Numbered from the stretch's first letter, positions 19,050-29,938 are shown. The stretch is DNA of 64,000 nt from UBA7672 sp963718145 (GCA_963718145.1 CAVQYJ010000020.1:62001-126000), one strand, 5' to 3'. Notes: generated by a model not told the origin, from the sequence alone. Numbers and translations: made by a program.

Positions 19050-19409
19050 ATGCAGTGGATACTCTGGCTCAATACGATCGGCGAAACCGTCATCGCTGTA
19101 GGCATGTTCTCGGCGCCAGGCGCCTTCTTTCCTGGGGCGACGGAGCTCTCCGCGGCCATCGCGCGGGCCTTCTCGTTCGCCATTCTGGCGGTGGCCTTCA
19201 TCAGCTTCTCGCTCACGGGCAAGGACACGTCGAGAGACACCCTCCGGAACGGCGTCCTGGTTCTGGCCGTGTACCACGTCCTCCAACTGCTGGCGCAGTT
19301 CGTCAATGCCGGGCTCTTTCCCCCTCTGCTCGTGCCGCCGGTCATCATCCATTCCATCTTTTCACCGCTGTTCATCCTGTATTGGCTTCGCCTGCGCAGA
19401 ACCGCCTAG
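19050..19409 (+). CDS. Four-helix membrane protein of unknown function
   Basis: 119 residues, unbroken, with GAGGAGA about six bases before ATG 19050. Helices are WILWLNTIGETVIAVGMF, AAIARAFSFAILAVAFISFS, VLVLAVYHVLQLLAQFVNAG and VIIHSIFSPLFILYWLRL. The pattern (GE near the start, a His in helix 3 and a final positively charged LRLRRTA) resembles small DoxX/DUF4345-type inner-membrane proteins, but I cannot assign a family. It lies 63 bases upstream of the YCII/sigma-factor pair and could share their message. Confidence 0.7.
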   Translation: MQWILWLNTIGETVIAVGMFSAPGAFFPGATELSAAIARAFSFAILAVAFISFSLTGKDTSRDTLRNGVLVLAVYHVLQLLAQFVNAGLFPPLLVPPVIIHSIFSPLFILYWLRLRRTA

Positions 19410-19472
19410 CCGAAAGGCGCCGTTCAGCCGAGACCACGACCACCACGGCGATTTAAGATGCAATGAACCGCG

Positions 19473-19847
19473 ATGAAATACATGCTGATTCTTCACAGCG
19501 GAGAAACACCGCAGGCGCCCATGTCAGCGGCGGACCGCGATCGCGTGTTCGCGGCATTTCGCGCCTACACCGAGGCCATGCACGTGGCGGGGGTTCGACT
19601 GGGCGGCGAGGCCTTGTTGCCGTCAGACCGTGGCGCCAAAGTCCAGACGCGAGCCGGCACGACGTCAATTGTCGACGGCCCGTTCGCCGAGGCGCGCGAG
19701 GTGGTCGGCGGCTACTACTTGATCGACGTGGCGTCGCACCAGGAGGCGCTCGACTGGGCGGCGCGGTGCCCCACCGCCCACTTCGGCACCGTCGAAGTCC
19801 GCGAAGTCCGCGAGCTCGACTACAACCAGGAGATGCGTCACGGCTAG
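19473..19847 (+). CDS. YCII-related (DGPF) protein partnered with ECF sigma factor
   Basis: 124 residues, unbroken. The fold is YCII-like: MKYMLILHSGETPQAPMSA at the start, the diagnostic TSIVDGPFAEAREVVGGYYL in the middle and a final strand VEVREVRELDYN. DGPF-motif proteins regularly occur next to ECF42 sigma factors, and the next gene is one. The stop overlaps the start region of that gene. Related YciI has a His-Asp dyad; a counterpart is not obvious here. It may be a small-molecule binding or lyase-like protein that the sigma factor controls. Confidence 0.85.
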   Translation: MKYMLILHSGETPQAPMSAADRDRVFAAFRAYTEAMHVAGVRLGGEALLPSDRGAKVQTRAGTTSIVDGPFAEAREVVGGYYLIDVASHQEALDWAARCPTAHFGTVEVREVRELDYNQEMRHG

Positions 19848-21145
19848 CAGCGTTCGAAGTCTGACGGCTGCGTCGACGCAGGGGTTCCTGAGTCGAAGCG
19901 AGCTCACGGGCGTCGTCGCCCGTGTCGCGCGATGGTGTCGTGATCTCGACGTCGCCGAGGAGGCCGTGCAGGAAGCGGTCGTTCGGGGGCTCCAGGCCTG
20001 GGTGACCGGAGGGCCGCCGGAGAGTCGAACGGCCTGGCTCGTCACGACGGCTCGACGCATCGTGCTCGACACATTCCGCCATCGGCAGGTGCGGCGGCGG
20101 GCGCAAGATGCGCTGGTTGCGAGTTACGAATCGCGTGCCGTCGACGAGGCGGCCCCTGCCCTCACGGACGACGTACTCGGGATGCTCGTCGCGTGTTGTG
20201 ACCAACGGCTCCCCCGCGAGGCGCAGAGCGTGCTCGCGCTGCGCTACGTCGCGGGCCTCACCGTGGCCGAAATTGCGCGGGCGTTCGTCTGTAGTGAGGC
20301 GGCGCTCGAGCAGCGCCTGGTCCGCGCGAAGCGAGCGGCGCGGGCGCTGGACGTGCGTTTCGATTCCGCCGGACCTCGAGTGCCTGACCGAGCGGCTGCC
20401 GGCGATTCACCTCACAATCTACCTGGTCTTCAACGAAGGCTATGCGGTGACCGCCGGCGCGGAGCTACTGCGGAACGACGCGTGCCAGGAAGCGATCTTT
20501 CTCGCCGAGCAGCTGTTGCCGCTGGTGCCAGACTCGACCGAAACAACCGGGCTCCTGGCGCTGATGAAACTGCAAGCCTCGCGAGCCGACGCGCGCGTTG
20601 GCTCGGATGGCGCGCTCCTGCGACTGCACGAGCAGGACCGGTCGCGGTGGAACGCTCAATACGTGGACGACGCCTTCCGGCTCCTCGCGGCGACACGCGC
20701 CACTGGCCAGCCGCCTGGACCCTACGAGCTGCAGGCGGCCATCGCGCTGCACCACGCCCACGCGCCGTCTGTGGACGAGACGGATTGGCCTGAAGTGGTG
20801 CGGCTCTACGATTGTCTCGTCGCTCTGCGACCAGACCCGATCACGCGGTTGAATCGCGCCATCGCGATCAGCATGGCGCATGGACCTGCGGCCGCCTTGC
20901 CGCTGGTCGAGCAGCTCGCGGCGCTGGAACCGCGTTATGCGCTGGTCGCCGCCGTGCGTGCCGACCTCTTGTCTCGGCTCGGGTCGTGGGCCGCCGCCCT
21001 CGACGCCTTCGAGGCCGCACTCCTCTACACGCACAATCTCGTGGAGCGGTCGTTTATTGACGTTCGTGTGGCAGAGTGTCGCCGTGCCCTTGCTACGAGT
21101 GCGCCGTGCATCCCACGCAGAGCCCGCGGTTGGTCGGGAAAGTAG
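19837..21145 (+). CDS. RNA polymerase sigma factor, ECF42-like, with C-terminal DUF6596/TPR region
   Basis: Sigma region 2 is visible (ARVARWCRDLDVAEEAVQEA, then WLVTTARRIVLDTFRHRQVR), and region 4 (LRYVAGLTVAEIARAFVCSE, LEQRLVRAKRA). A one-base frame change near 20360 leads to a long C-terminal extension starting ECLTERLPAIHLTIYLVFNE (DUF6596) and ending in TPR-like helices (PDPITRLNRAIAISMAHGPA). Repaired length is about 435 residues, as for ECF42. The true start is unclear: homology extends at least to about 19837, where the codon is GTC; the first GTG in frame (19966) would cut region 2. A substitution at the start codon is likely. No anti-sigma gene is present, in keeping with regulation through the C-terminal extension. 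Confidence 0.8.
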
Positions 21146-21152
21146 ATCGGCT

Positions 21153-23393
21153 TCAGAATCGATAGAGGTACGACGCCTTGAGGAACAGGCCGCGGCGAGT
21201 AGTCAGATACGTGCCGGTGTTGGGTACCAGCAGCCCTTCCTCGAAGCCGCGGCGCTCGTGCAACACCCCGTAGCCGGCGTAGAGCGCCGTGCCCGGCACG
21301 AACTCGTATGACGCGAGCAGGTCGAACAGCCACTGTTCGCGCGCGCCGTCGAATTGCGTGAGCAGGCGGCCGAAGAGTCGCCGGTCGAACTGGTACACGG
21401 TCTTGAGGTTGAGGATGTTGACCGAGTAGACCGGCGCGCCGGTCTCGGCGCGGTTGAAGCGCACCGCGTCGAACGAGACCGTCTGATTGAAATGCTGGTT
21501 CGGCTGCCACTCGACGTTGATCCCGCCACGGTGTGCCCGTCCCTGGAATGGAACGTCCGGGTCGTAGAACGTCGAACGGGAATTCGGAAACACGTGGCCG
21601 CCGACGCTCAGCCAGCGCAGTATCTGCACGCCGCCGAACGCACCAAACGGTTCGCTCGTGTCGAACCGCTGGCCGCGCCAGCGTTCGTGGCCGCGACCGG
21701 TCTGGACGCCGGAAGAAGCCCTGGCGCTGGAAGTTGAACGCTACCCCGGTGAAGACGAACCCGTCACCGCGACCCTGCGGCCCGCCCTGCACTCGGTCCT
21801 GCCCGGCGCGCCCGAGGACGAACGGCTGCAGTCGCACCAATCCCCACCGCTTTGCCGCCCCAGGGTAGAAATTGACGCCCGCGTAGGTGAACGCGGACGT
21901 GAAGCCGGTCCGGTTGTAGAACGCCGAGTCCATCTGGAATCCGCGGTCGTAGTGCTCGGCCTGTACGTTGACGCCGGCTCGCCGCGTGTCGTAGCGATAG
22001 GTCGCTTGTGCGGCACCGCCACTGCTACTGACGCTGTCGTCGTCGGTCCGGGTTGCCAGATACGTTGCGGTGATGCTGTGCGACGGCGACGGCTTCCACG
22101 ACAGATCGGTGCCGATGACCTGGTTCTGGCGACCCGCCTGTCGTGTGTCGAGCAGGATCGCCCCGACATAGTTCGACTGGCCCAGTCCGTAGGTCGCGCG
22201 TGCGATCGTGAACAGCTTGTCGGCGCCGCTTTCCTCGGCTCGCCCGGTCACGGCGCCGCCGCTCGCCGTCGCGCCCGGCGACACGTCGGACGATTCGAGC
22301 AGACCAAACGACAGGCGGCCAGCCGTCCCGGTGACCTTGGCGCCCCAGGATGGATTGACGATCCGTCGGGTATGTACGGCGCGCCGCATGTTGCAATCGC
22401 CGTCGGTCCCGGCCAGGGCGAAGAGGCCGAGCCCCTCCATGAAGAACGGCCGCTTCTCAGAGAAGAAGATCGGGAAGCGCTGATTCACCTGACCTGGAAC
22501 GCGTCGCTCTCGACCTGGCTGAAATCGGGATTGACCGTCGCGTCGAGCGTGATTTGCGACGTGATGCCGTACTTCCCGCTCAACGCCATGTCCGGAGCGC
22601 CGTCGACGCCGTCCCAGCGCTGCGGCGAGTCGCGTGTCTGCGACAGCGGCAGCGTGAAGCTGGGCAGCAGCTCGACGGAGCGGCGGCGGCTTGAGGTTCG
22701 GGAAGAGCAGGTGGGCATGTCGTTCGAACACCCACTGTCCCGGCAGCATCTCGGGCCACGAGTAGGCGATGCCCGACTGGCTGATGTGACGCCAGAAGAG
22801 AATGCCCATCACCTGGTTGGGCTTGTCGGCGAACCGGATGGACTGCAGCGGCAACGCCATTTCGACGACGTAGCCCTCCGCTGTGCGCCGTGCGGCGCTC
22901 GTCCAGACGAAGTCGGATTCGACGCGTTCGCCGGCCGCGGGCGTGTTGATTGCGTCGATCTGGATGCCGCTCGGGTTCACGATCAGGTGGTAGGCGGTCT
23001 GTCCGGTGCCGGCTGAATCGAGGCTCAAGCCGACCCAGTCATCGCTCCACACGGTGTCGCGCCGGCTGACCGTCGTGCGGATGCGCGCCGGATCGTCGGA
23101 CTGGCAGCGTGAAGGCAAAGTAGATGTTGCGGTCGTCGTAGACGATGCGCACGTCGGTGCGATCGCGCGCGCACGTCGCCGCGCAGCGGCCGGTACGACA
23201 CCCACGGACTCAGGGACAGCGGCTCTCCTTGCCAGGCGGCGTCGTCGAGGGCGCCGTCAATCCGCGGCGGCGTGGCGACGCGAGAGGCTCGCAGTTCCGG
23301 CCGCCCCTGGGCGCCGGCCGTCTCGACCGCCCCAAGCAGGAGCGCCCCGAGAAGCGCCGTTCGAGGCACACGCCGTCCGGACGATTGCATCAT
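21153..23393 (-). CDS. DUF5916 outer-membrane protein with CBM9-like N-terminal domain
   Basis: An export signal is followed by the CBM9-like domain starting RIDGALDDAAWQGEPLSLSP and running through DWVGLSLDSAGTGQTAYHLI and MALPLQSIRFADKP. The rest is a DUF5916 beta-barrel: RFPIFFSEKRPFFMEGLGLF, FTIARATYGLGQSNYVG and DLSWKPSPSHSITATYLATR, closing with FLKASYLYRF, whose final Phe is the usual barrel-insertion signal. About five frame changes occur (near 23160, 22700, 22490, 21715 and 21630). Repaired length is about 745 residues, normal. It converges on the sigma-factor gene with only seven bases between stops. The role is unknown; relatives are often linked to peptide or sugar use. Confidence 0.8.
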
Positions 23394-23514
23394 CCTGAGG
23401 GACTCGCTGTGACTGCCGACCGACTACTTGGACGGTGGCCAGGCCTCAGCGGTCTGGTGCGCCGGACCCAACCGCGACAGGATCGCCACAGCCAATCGAG
23501 CCGCGGGCGGCCGG

Positions 23515-24322
23515 TCAGTTGTCGCCGTCGAGCAGATTGCCGAGGCCGCCGAGGATCGAGCCCTCTTCGCGCCCGCCGCGCGCCGAGCCCGCGGCGCCGC
23601 GGCGAAGATGCGGTTGCGCCAGGCGGCTGAGCGGCAGCGACTGCAGCCAGACCCGGCCGGGGCCGCGCAGCGTGGCGAAGAACAGTCCCTCGCCGCCGAA
23701 CAGCGCCGACTTGATCTTGCCGACGTACTGGATGTCGTAGTTGCACCGACGGCTGGAACGCGACGATGCAGCCGGTGTCGACGCGGAGCAGTTCGCCGGC
23801 CGCGAGCGTCCGCTCGTGCAGCGTGCCGCCGGCGTGGACGAACGCCCAGCCGTCGCCCTGCAGGCGCTGCATGATGAACCCCTCGCCGCCGAACAGGCCG
23901 ACGCCGAGCTTGCTCTGGAACGCGATGCCGATGCTGACGCCCTTCGCCGCGGCCAGGAACGAGTCCTTCTGCGCGATCAGCTCGCCGCCGAGCTCGGCGA
24001 GGTGGACGGCGACGATCTTGCCCGGGATACGGCGCGCCGAACGCGACGCTTCGTTCTGCTGGCTGCTGCGGTTGAGGAACACGGTCATGAACAGCGACTC
24101 GCCGGTGAGCAGGCGCTTGCCGGCGCCCATGAGCGCGCCCATGAAGCCGCCCTGCTGCTGCGCCGAGCCGTCGCCGAAGATGGTCTCCATCTCGATGCCG
24201 TCTTCCATGTACATCATGCCGCCGGCCTCGGCGACGGTGGCCTCGTTGGGATCGAGCTCGACTTCGACGAACTGCATGTCGTCGCCGAAGATCTTGTAGT
24301 CGATTTCGTGCATCGCGGCCAT
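23515..24322 (-). CDS. AIM24/TIGR00266 family protein
   Basis: About 269 residues. The N-terminus reads HEIDYKIFGDDMQFVEVELD and NEATVAEAGGMMYMEDGIE; the core has GAGKRLLTGESLFMTVFLNR and KLGVGLFGGEGFIMQRLQGD, a double beta-roll (TNF-like) fold found from bacteria to yeast Aim24. After a frame change near 23745 it continues VGKIKSALFGGEGLFFATLR and ends with a Gly-rich tail, LGGLGNLLDGDN. Start is ATG 24322 or 24313. Bacterial members are cytoplasmic and of unknown activity. It is 97 bases downstream of the Fe-S protein gene on the same strand. Confidence 0.85.
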
Positions 24323-24419
24323 CGACGACTCCTCGTCTCAGGTGAATCCGTCCTGCGATCTGGGACGGCGGCGGGCGGAGGTTCAGCGCTTGCATCACGT
24401 TGCCAGGCCTGGCGAGTCA

Positions 24420-24665
24420 CTATGCCGGGTCAAGGTCGGAATGCGTCAGCGGTCCGACGCACCGCGCGAGCGCGCCAGACGGACATCTGGCCACTTGCGC
24501 GGCGATCGCGTCCGGCGAAGCGCCCTCGAGACGGATCCAGCGTTTCTGGCGGATGTCGAAGACCGCCGGCAGTCCGCGCACGCAGGCGCCGGAATGCGTG
24601 CAGACGGTCGGGTCGAAGGTGACGATGATGTCTGGGGATTTGTAGGTCTGAAGACGGTCGCTCAT
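24420..24665 (-). CDS. Small divergent 4Fe-4S mono-cluster protein (Fer4_19/YjdI-like)
   Basis: 81 residues, unbroken. It shows KSPDIIVTFDPTVCTHSGAC, a GLPAVFDIRQKRWIRLEGAS segment and ARCPSGAL, the arrangement of the single-cluster Fer4_19 (YjdI) family, where Cys in CTHSGAC and in RCPSGAL bind the cluster; a further Cys follows (ARCVGPL). It lies 81 bases downstream of the Mo hydroxylase gene in the same direction, so it could give electron-transfer capacity to that subunit, although the usual partner is a [2Fe-2S] protein. The linkage alone does not prove a partnership. Confidence 0.8.
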   Translation of the reverse strand: MSDRLQTYKSPDIIVTFDPTVCTHSGACVRGLPAVFDIRQKRWIRLEGASPDAIAAQVARCPSGALARCVGPLTHSDLDPA

Positions 24666-24746
24666 CGGCGCAAGCAGAAGCTGCCCCGAGCTCAGGTCAG
24701 CCGAGCCCGGGAAACAGTCGGCCACCTTCAATACGACGCGCAGTCG

Positions 24747-27243
24747 TCAGATGTTCGCCGTGAGCGTCTCGTACGCCGGACGTCCGGCTTCGAGCGACGT
24801 CAGGATCATGTCCGACGACACCGGCGCGCGACGGAATGACGTTCTCGCCGACCGCGTCGATCAGCGCGTTGAGCACCGCGTTGCAGCCGGCGGCCACCGG
24901 CGGCTCACCGATGCCGCGCGAGCCGACCGGCGTGCCCGGATCCGGAATGTTCAACGCATCCCACTGCATGTGCTGCGGCGCGTCGAGGATGGTCGGCGGC
25001 CGGTTCTGGTAGAAGCGGCGTCGCCAGCGACACGCCGTAGTGCTGGTCGTAGACCCACTTCTGGCCGATCGCGTGGCGATGCCGAGCATCGAGCGGCCGA
25101 GGATCTGGCCGCCGAGGCTGCGCGGGTGCAGCACCGTGCCGACGTCCGCGACGCCCAGGTAGTCGAGCAGCGCGTACTGCCCGGTCTCGACATCGACTTC
25201 GACCTCCGCGAATCCGGCGACGAACGAGAACGGCATGCCGGCGCCCGGATACGTGTCGCGCGCGACGCCCATCAGCCCCTGACCGGCGAGCTCCGGCCGC
25301 CGCCTTCTTCGTGTGCGCGTTGACGTCCTCGGGCACCTCGATGTCCGTCGAACTTGCCGCCGAGCTCGATCGCCTTCTGCGCCGCCTGCGCGAGCGTCAT
25401 GCCGCGACCGCCGCTGAAGACGCGTCCGTCGGCGACCTGGTACGACTCGGGGCTGCCCGCCGAGCGTCTGCGCCGCGATCTCCTGCAGCTTCTTCTTCGC
25501 GTCGCTGGCCGCGGCGTGCGCCGCCCGCGTCATCGCATGCGTCGTCTGGCTGCCGCCGGAGATGCAGGTCCACGGCAGGTGCTTGCTGGTGTTGCCCCAG
25601 GTGAGCTCGACGTTCTCCCACGGCACGCCCAGCAGTTCAGCGGAGACGCGGTGGACGTCGGAGACCGACTCGCTGCCGAAGTTGCCGATGCCCGACTGCA
25701 CGTAGAGACGGCCGTCCGGCTTGATGACGCAGCATGCCGTCGAAGCCGTTCGATCCAGCGAAGAACGTGCTGACCGCCACGCCGACGCCGCGGACCTTCG
25801 AGCCGTTGCGCTTGCCGCTCTGCGCCTTGCGCTCGTCCCACTTGAACAGCTCGCGCCCGCGATCGAGCGCTTCCTGATGAACGCGCTGGACGTCGTCATG
25901 CCGCCCTTGGCCGCCCGGTCCGGGCGGTCCGGCGACGGCGGCTGCCGGCCGGTGCGTTGAGGCGACGGATCGCGACCTGATCGATGCCGAGCTTCCGCGC
26001 CGGCGGTCTGCGATCGCGCGGTCGACGATGGTGATCCCCTGCATGCCGCCCGGCTGGCTCTGCGACACGCGCGGCGGCGTGTTGGTCAGCACCGTCAGCG
26101 TCGCGGTAGCGCATCGCCGGCGGCTGGTACATCAGCGAGCGCGATCAGCCCGGCAATCGCGCCGTCGCCCTGCGACTCGTACGGACCGTTGTCGGAGATG
26201 ACGAACAGGTCGACGCGCGGTGAGCTTGCCGTCCTTCGTGAAGCCGGCCTTGACGCGACCGTGGAACGCCGGGCGCGCGCCGCCCATGTAGTGCTCTTCT
26301 TCGCGCGAGATGCGCATCATCACCGGCGCGTCGGTCTTCTTCGAGAGCAGCGCCGGGATCGCCATCGAGACGTCGCCGGTGATCTTGCTGCCGAAGCCGC
26401 CGCCGGTGTACTCGCTGATGACGACGACCTCGTCAGGCGTGACGCCGGCAGAGCGCGGCGACGGCGGCGACCGTCTGCACGGTGCTCTGCGTCGAGCAGT
26501 GCATGTGCAGCTTGCCGTTCTGCCAGTAGGCCATCGCCGTGCGCGGCTCGAGCGTCTGGTGGCTGACGTTCGGCGTGACGAACGTTTCGTCGACGACGAG
26601 GTCGGCGTTCTTGAATCCGGCCTCGACGTCGCCGTACGACCACTCGTCGCCCGGCTTGCCCATCGGCAGCTGGCCGTCGGTGGCGGCGGCGAAGTCGGCC
26701 TCGCGTCCACTTCAACTCGCTCAGCGACAGCGGCGCGAACGGACCGGCCGGCTTCTCGCCCGGCTTGCGGATCCAGACGTTGCCGTCGGTGCGCGCGTTC
26801 GGTCCGCCCGGGCGCAGGCCTCGCAGCGGATCGGTGACGAAGGGCAGCGGCTCGTACTCGATGACGATCCTCTCGATGGCTTCGATGGCGGTCAGCTCGT
26901 CGACCGCGGCAACCGCGAGGATCGGCTCGCCCTGATACATCGGCTCCATCGTCAGCGCCCGTTCGTTGTGCGGATCGACCTCGATCTTCTGGCCCAGGTC
27001 GGTGACGCCGCCGGCCGGCTTGGGGAGGTCGTCGGCCGTCAGGATGGCCTTGACGCCCGGCATCGCCAGCGCCGCGCTGGCGTCGATGCGCGTGACGCGG
27101 GCGTGCGGCATCGGGCTGAGGAGCTGGCGCGCGAAGAGCATGCCGTCGGCGCGGAAATCTTCCGCGAACTTCGCCCGGCCGGTCACTTTCGCGACCATGT
27201 CCGGCGTCGTGTAGTTCTGCCCGACGAGCTTGTTGTCCGCCAC
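24747..27243 (-). CDS. Xanthine-dehydrogenase-family molybdenum-binding subunit, heavily frame-broken
   Basis: The N-terminus (NKLVGQNYTTPDMVAKVTGR, FARQLLSPMPHARVTRID) is the first Mo-subunit domain of the CO/xanthine/aldehyde oxidoreductase family. Next come EPMYQGEPILAVAAVDELTA, HQTLEPRTAMAYWQNGKLHM, and the Mo-pyranopterin motif EYTGGGFGSKITGD. The C-part has GSRGIGEPPVAAGCNAVLNA and a repaired end ILTSLEAGRPAYETLTANI. About a dozen single-base changes break it. Repaired length is about 830 residues. No FAD subunit or [2Fe-2S] subunit gene adjoins it: upstream is a divergent SRPBCC gene, downstream a mono-cluster Fe-S protein. The substrate (aldehyde, purine or aromatic) cannot be read from the sequence. 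Confidence 0.8.
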
Positions 27244-27528
27244 GCTATCCTCCTCGATCCTGAGTTGCAGATGCGCTTGACTCCGGCGCGTCCGCCATCG
27301 TAGCAGGGAGCGGCGCCATTCGTGCCGCCAATCCCGTCCTTGCTCAGCTAGTCGGCCGCCCGACGGGCGGAATACCCGAGATCAGGGAGTTGGCCTCGGC
27401 GGGCCGCTTCGACGGTCGAATGCGAGGCTGGCTGGCCACATCTCGGCGATCTCTCGTTGACGCCGGCCGGTCCGGCTGTGCCAAGATGTCCCGCCGAACG
27501 TAACCGGATCCCGACTTTGGAGGTATTG

Positions 27529-28157
27529 ATGCGGAATGAATTCAGACAGGCGCTCGCCGTCTGTGCCATTGCCACTGCGGTCTCCTGCTTCCGATCGGCG
27601 CCTACGCGCAGGCACCGGCGCCGCCGGTGACACGGTCATCGTCGTCGAGAAGCCGACCTACGCGACGATCGCACTCGAGACGACGGTGAACAAGCCGGTC
27701 GCCGAGGTGTGGAGGCGCGTCGGCCAGTACTGCGCGATCGGCGAGTGGCTGCAGATTCCCGCCGGCTGCAAGATGCTGTCGGGCAAGGAAGGCGAAATCG
27801 GGTCCGTGCGCTCGGTGGCGACCGAAGTGCTCGTCGCCAAGACCGAGGTACTGGTACACCTACACGCAGCCGGTGCGCGCCGGCCGCCCTACAACCTGTA
27901 TCACGGCACGGTCGAAGCCCGGGCCGCGTCACCGACGACGACGCGCGCTGCTCTACACGCTCGTCTACGACAACTCGATGCTGCCGGACGATGCGGCGCG
28001 CGAGAAGGATCGAGCGTCGCGCACGGCGACGTTCACGCGCGCGCTGCAGAACATGAAGACGCTGGCCGAGGGTGGCACGCTGCCGCCGCCGCCACCGCCG
28101 GCGACCCCGCCGCCCGCCGGCGCGCTGAACGCGCGTTACGCGTCACCGAAGCGCTGA
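27529..28157 (+). CDS. Secreted SRPBCC (START-like) protein
   Basis: ATG 27529 has GGAGGT six bases upstream. The N-terminus (FRQALAVCAIATAVSCF) is an export signal. After a frame change near 27605 the domain reads YATIALETTVNKPVAEVWRR and YCAIGEWLQIPAGCKMLSGK, typical of polyketide-cyclase/START-like proteins. A further cluster of shifts (27850-27945) leads to YTLVYDNSMLPDDAAREKDR, a helix RTATFTRALQNMKTLAEGG and a proline-rich tail (PPPPPPATPPPAG). Total is about 208 residues. It should bind a hydrophobic small molecule in the periplasm. It is divergent from the Mo subunit gene (285 bases apart) and may relate to it. Confidence 0.7.
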
Positions 28158-28168
28158 CGAGCGAGGTA

Positions 28169-28221
28169 AGAGCCGCATGCCGCGGCTCTCGTTGATCCCC
28201 ATGGTGGCGATCACCATGGGG
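28169..28221. terminator. Two adjacent perfect hairpins between convergent genes
   Basis: AGAGCCGC-ATGCC-GCGGCTCT (28169-28189) is an 8-bp stem. CCCCATGGTG-GCGAT-CACCATGGGG (28197-28221) is a 10-bp stem. They lie between the stop of the SRPBCC gene (28157) and the stop of the TPR-like gene (28226, other strand). Neither has a long T run, but the position fits a bidirectional terminator. Confidence 0.65.
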
Positions 28222-28225
28222 GCCG

Positions 28226-29846
28226 CTACCTGCCGACGGCGGCGCGTGCCGCCTGGAGTTCGGATCGGGCCGGCGTGGCTGCCTTGTCGCAGACGGCGAC
28301 CAGTTGATGGAAGTAGCGCATTGCCGTGTCTCGCTCGCCGGCTTGTGACGCGGCCTCAGCGGCCCCGATAGCGCGCCGGAACCGGCCCGGGTTCCTTGCC
28401 GAGTGTCATTTCGAATTCCTTCAACGCCGCGCGTGCGATCTTTGGCTTCGAGCAGCATCTCGGCCGGCTGCTCGCGAGCCGGCTTGAGAGGCCCCGGCGT
28501 AATCGCCGCCTTCTCGGTGCGGTCTTCGGCGTCGGCCGCGGCCCGCATTTCGGCAAGCGCTTCGGCGGTTCGCTTCTCGGCAAACGCCAGCCACGCCGAG
28601 ACACTGCGCCGCTGGATGGCGATTCTGCTCTGCCCAGGTACCGGCTTCGTTCAGCTCGGCCTGACGGACGCGTAACGCCTCGAGCCGGGCCAGAGCCTCT
28701 CGCGCCGCGGCAAGCTGACCGGCGCGCGCCGCTCCGAGGCCTCGCGCGAATTCGGTGAGTGCGTCGGCGTAGGGCAGCGCGCTCGGGCGGACCACGAGCG
28801 TCGACGCCTCCAACCAGGCGCTACGCTCCACCACCCAGCGCGCCGGAATGGCGGCGATCGCGTAGTGACGCCGCCGCCGGCGGGGCGGCCGATGCGGTCG
28901 ATGCGGGCGAGTATCGGGCGGCGATTGCCGGCAGCTCGTTGGCGAGTTGCCGGGCGGCGGTGTCCTGCGCCGTTTGCAGGTAGGCGTACATCTGGTAGTC
29001 GCTCGCGTGCAACTCTTCGCCGGTTGCGCCTTGCTGCTTGGCGACGACGGCCGACGCGATGTTCGTGTCGATCGACTGCTGCCACAGGCCGACTCGCGTG
29101 AACGTGTGCGAGGGCATGTGCAGGGCATGCGGCGCAGACGGCGCGATCGCCGAGTAGCGTTCGGCGGCCTGCAGCGCGCGCGAGGCGAGCGCCGGCACGT
29201 CGTAGCTGTGAATCACGTAGTGAGCGACGCCGGGATGGTCGGGCATCTTCACCAAAAGCGGTTCCAGAATGCCCACGGCTTTCAGCCGGCTCGCATACGT
29301 CTTGTCGTTGAGGTCCTCTGCGGCGGTCAGCGAGAGGGCGTGGAAGATGGCGGCTTCGGAATCGTCCGGATAGCGTCGACTGAGTTCGGCCATCGCATCG
29401 CGATAGGCTTCGACGCGCGGCTGCTGGGCGCGCTGGCCGGAGTCGACGTAGAGATGGGCGACGGCATCGATGTAGGCCCGCTCGCGGTCCGTCTTCGCGC
29501 CGATGGCGCGCCCGCGCTCCACTGCGGCCAGGCCCTGCTGCAGCTGCACCGGTCCGCGCGTACCCACCGCGAACGGATTGCTCCACCGGCTGAGCGCGAT
29601 GCCCCACTGCGTCATCGCGCACGACGGGTCGGCGGCCAGCGCCCGTTCGAACGCCGCAATCGCCGGGCCGAATTCGAACGAGTGCAGCAAGGCCACGGCG
29701 CGATCGAATTCGGGCCGGGCCGCCGCCGCACACGACGTCGCAAAATGCACGGAGCCGAGCCGTTCGCCCGGGTGCGCGTGATCCTGAGCGATGACCGACG
29801 AGCCGAGGTAGGCGACCAGCGCTGCCGAGACGACCGCAACCTTCAT
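28226..29846 (-). CDS. Secreted TPR-like helical repeat protein
   Basis: ATG 29846 follows GGAGGTCGCC. The signal is VAVVSAALVAYLGSSVIAQD. The first half is clean and shows helical repeats: RAVALLHSFEFGPAIAAFER, MTQWGIALSRWSNPFAVG and IFHALSLTAAEDLNDKTYAS. Next come HYVIHSYDVPALASRALQAA and HALHMPSHTFTRVGLWQQSI, a characteristic block of this acidobacterial family. The second half (RWVVERSAWLEASTLVVRP; AWLAFAEKRTAEALAEMRAA) needs about five frame corrections; the repaired end is DKAATPARSELQAARAAVGR. Total is about 540 residues. It is a periplasmic protein of unknown role; TPR folds usually bind other proteins. Confidence 0.75.
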
Positions 29847-29938
29847 GGCGACCTCCGCCGGCGATGATAACGCCCCCGCCCGACCGTGATGCAACTGACA
29901 TCGTCGACGAAGGCCACACGACCTGCTCGAGTGCGACG

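Noticed and set aside
21658..23016. Plus-strand frame of 452 residues opposite the DUF5916 gene
   Set aside because: It shows no domain, and the minus strand encodes CBM9 and barrel strands in several frames.
23741..24622. Plus-strand frame (293 residues) opposite the AIM24-like gene
   Set aside because: The minus strand gives a standard AIM24 sequence; the plus frame is rich in Arg, Ala, Glu and Leu only by complement.
24747..27243. Programmed frameshifting or recoding to explain the broken Mo subunit
   Set aside because: More than ten shifts without slippery motifs and in both directions cannot be programmed; base errors explain them better.
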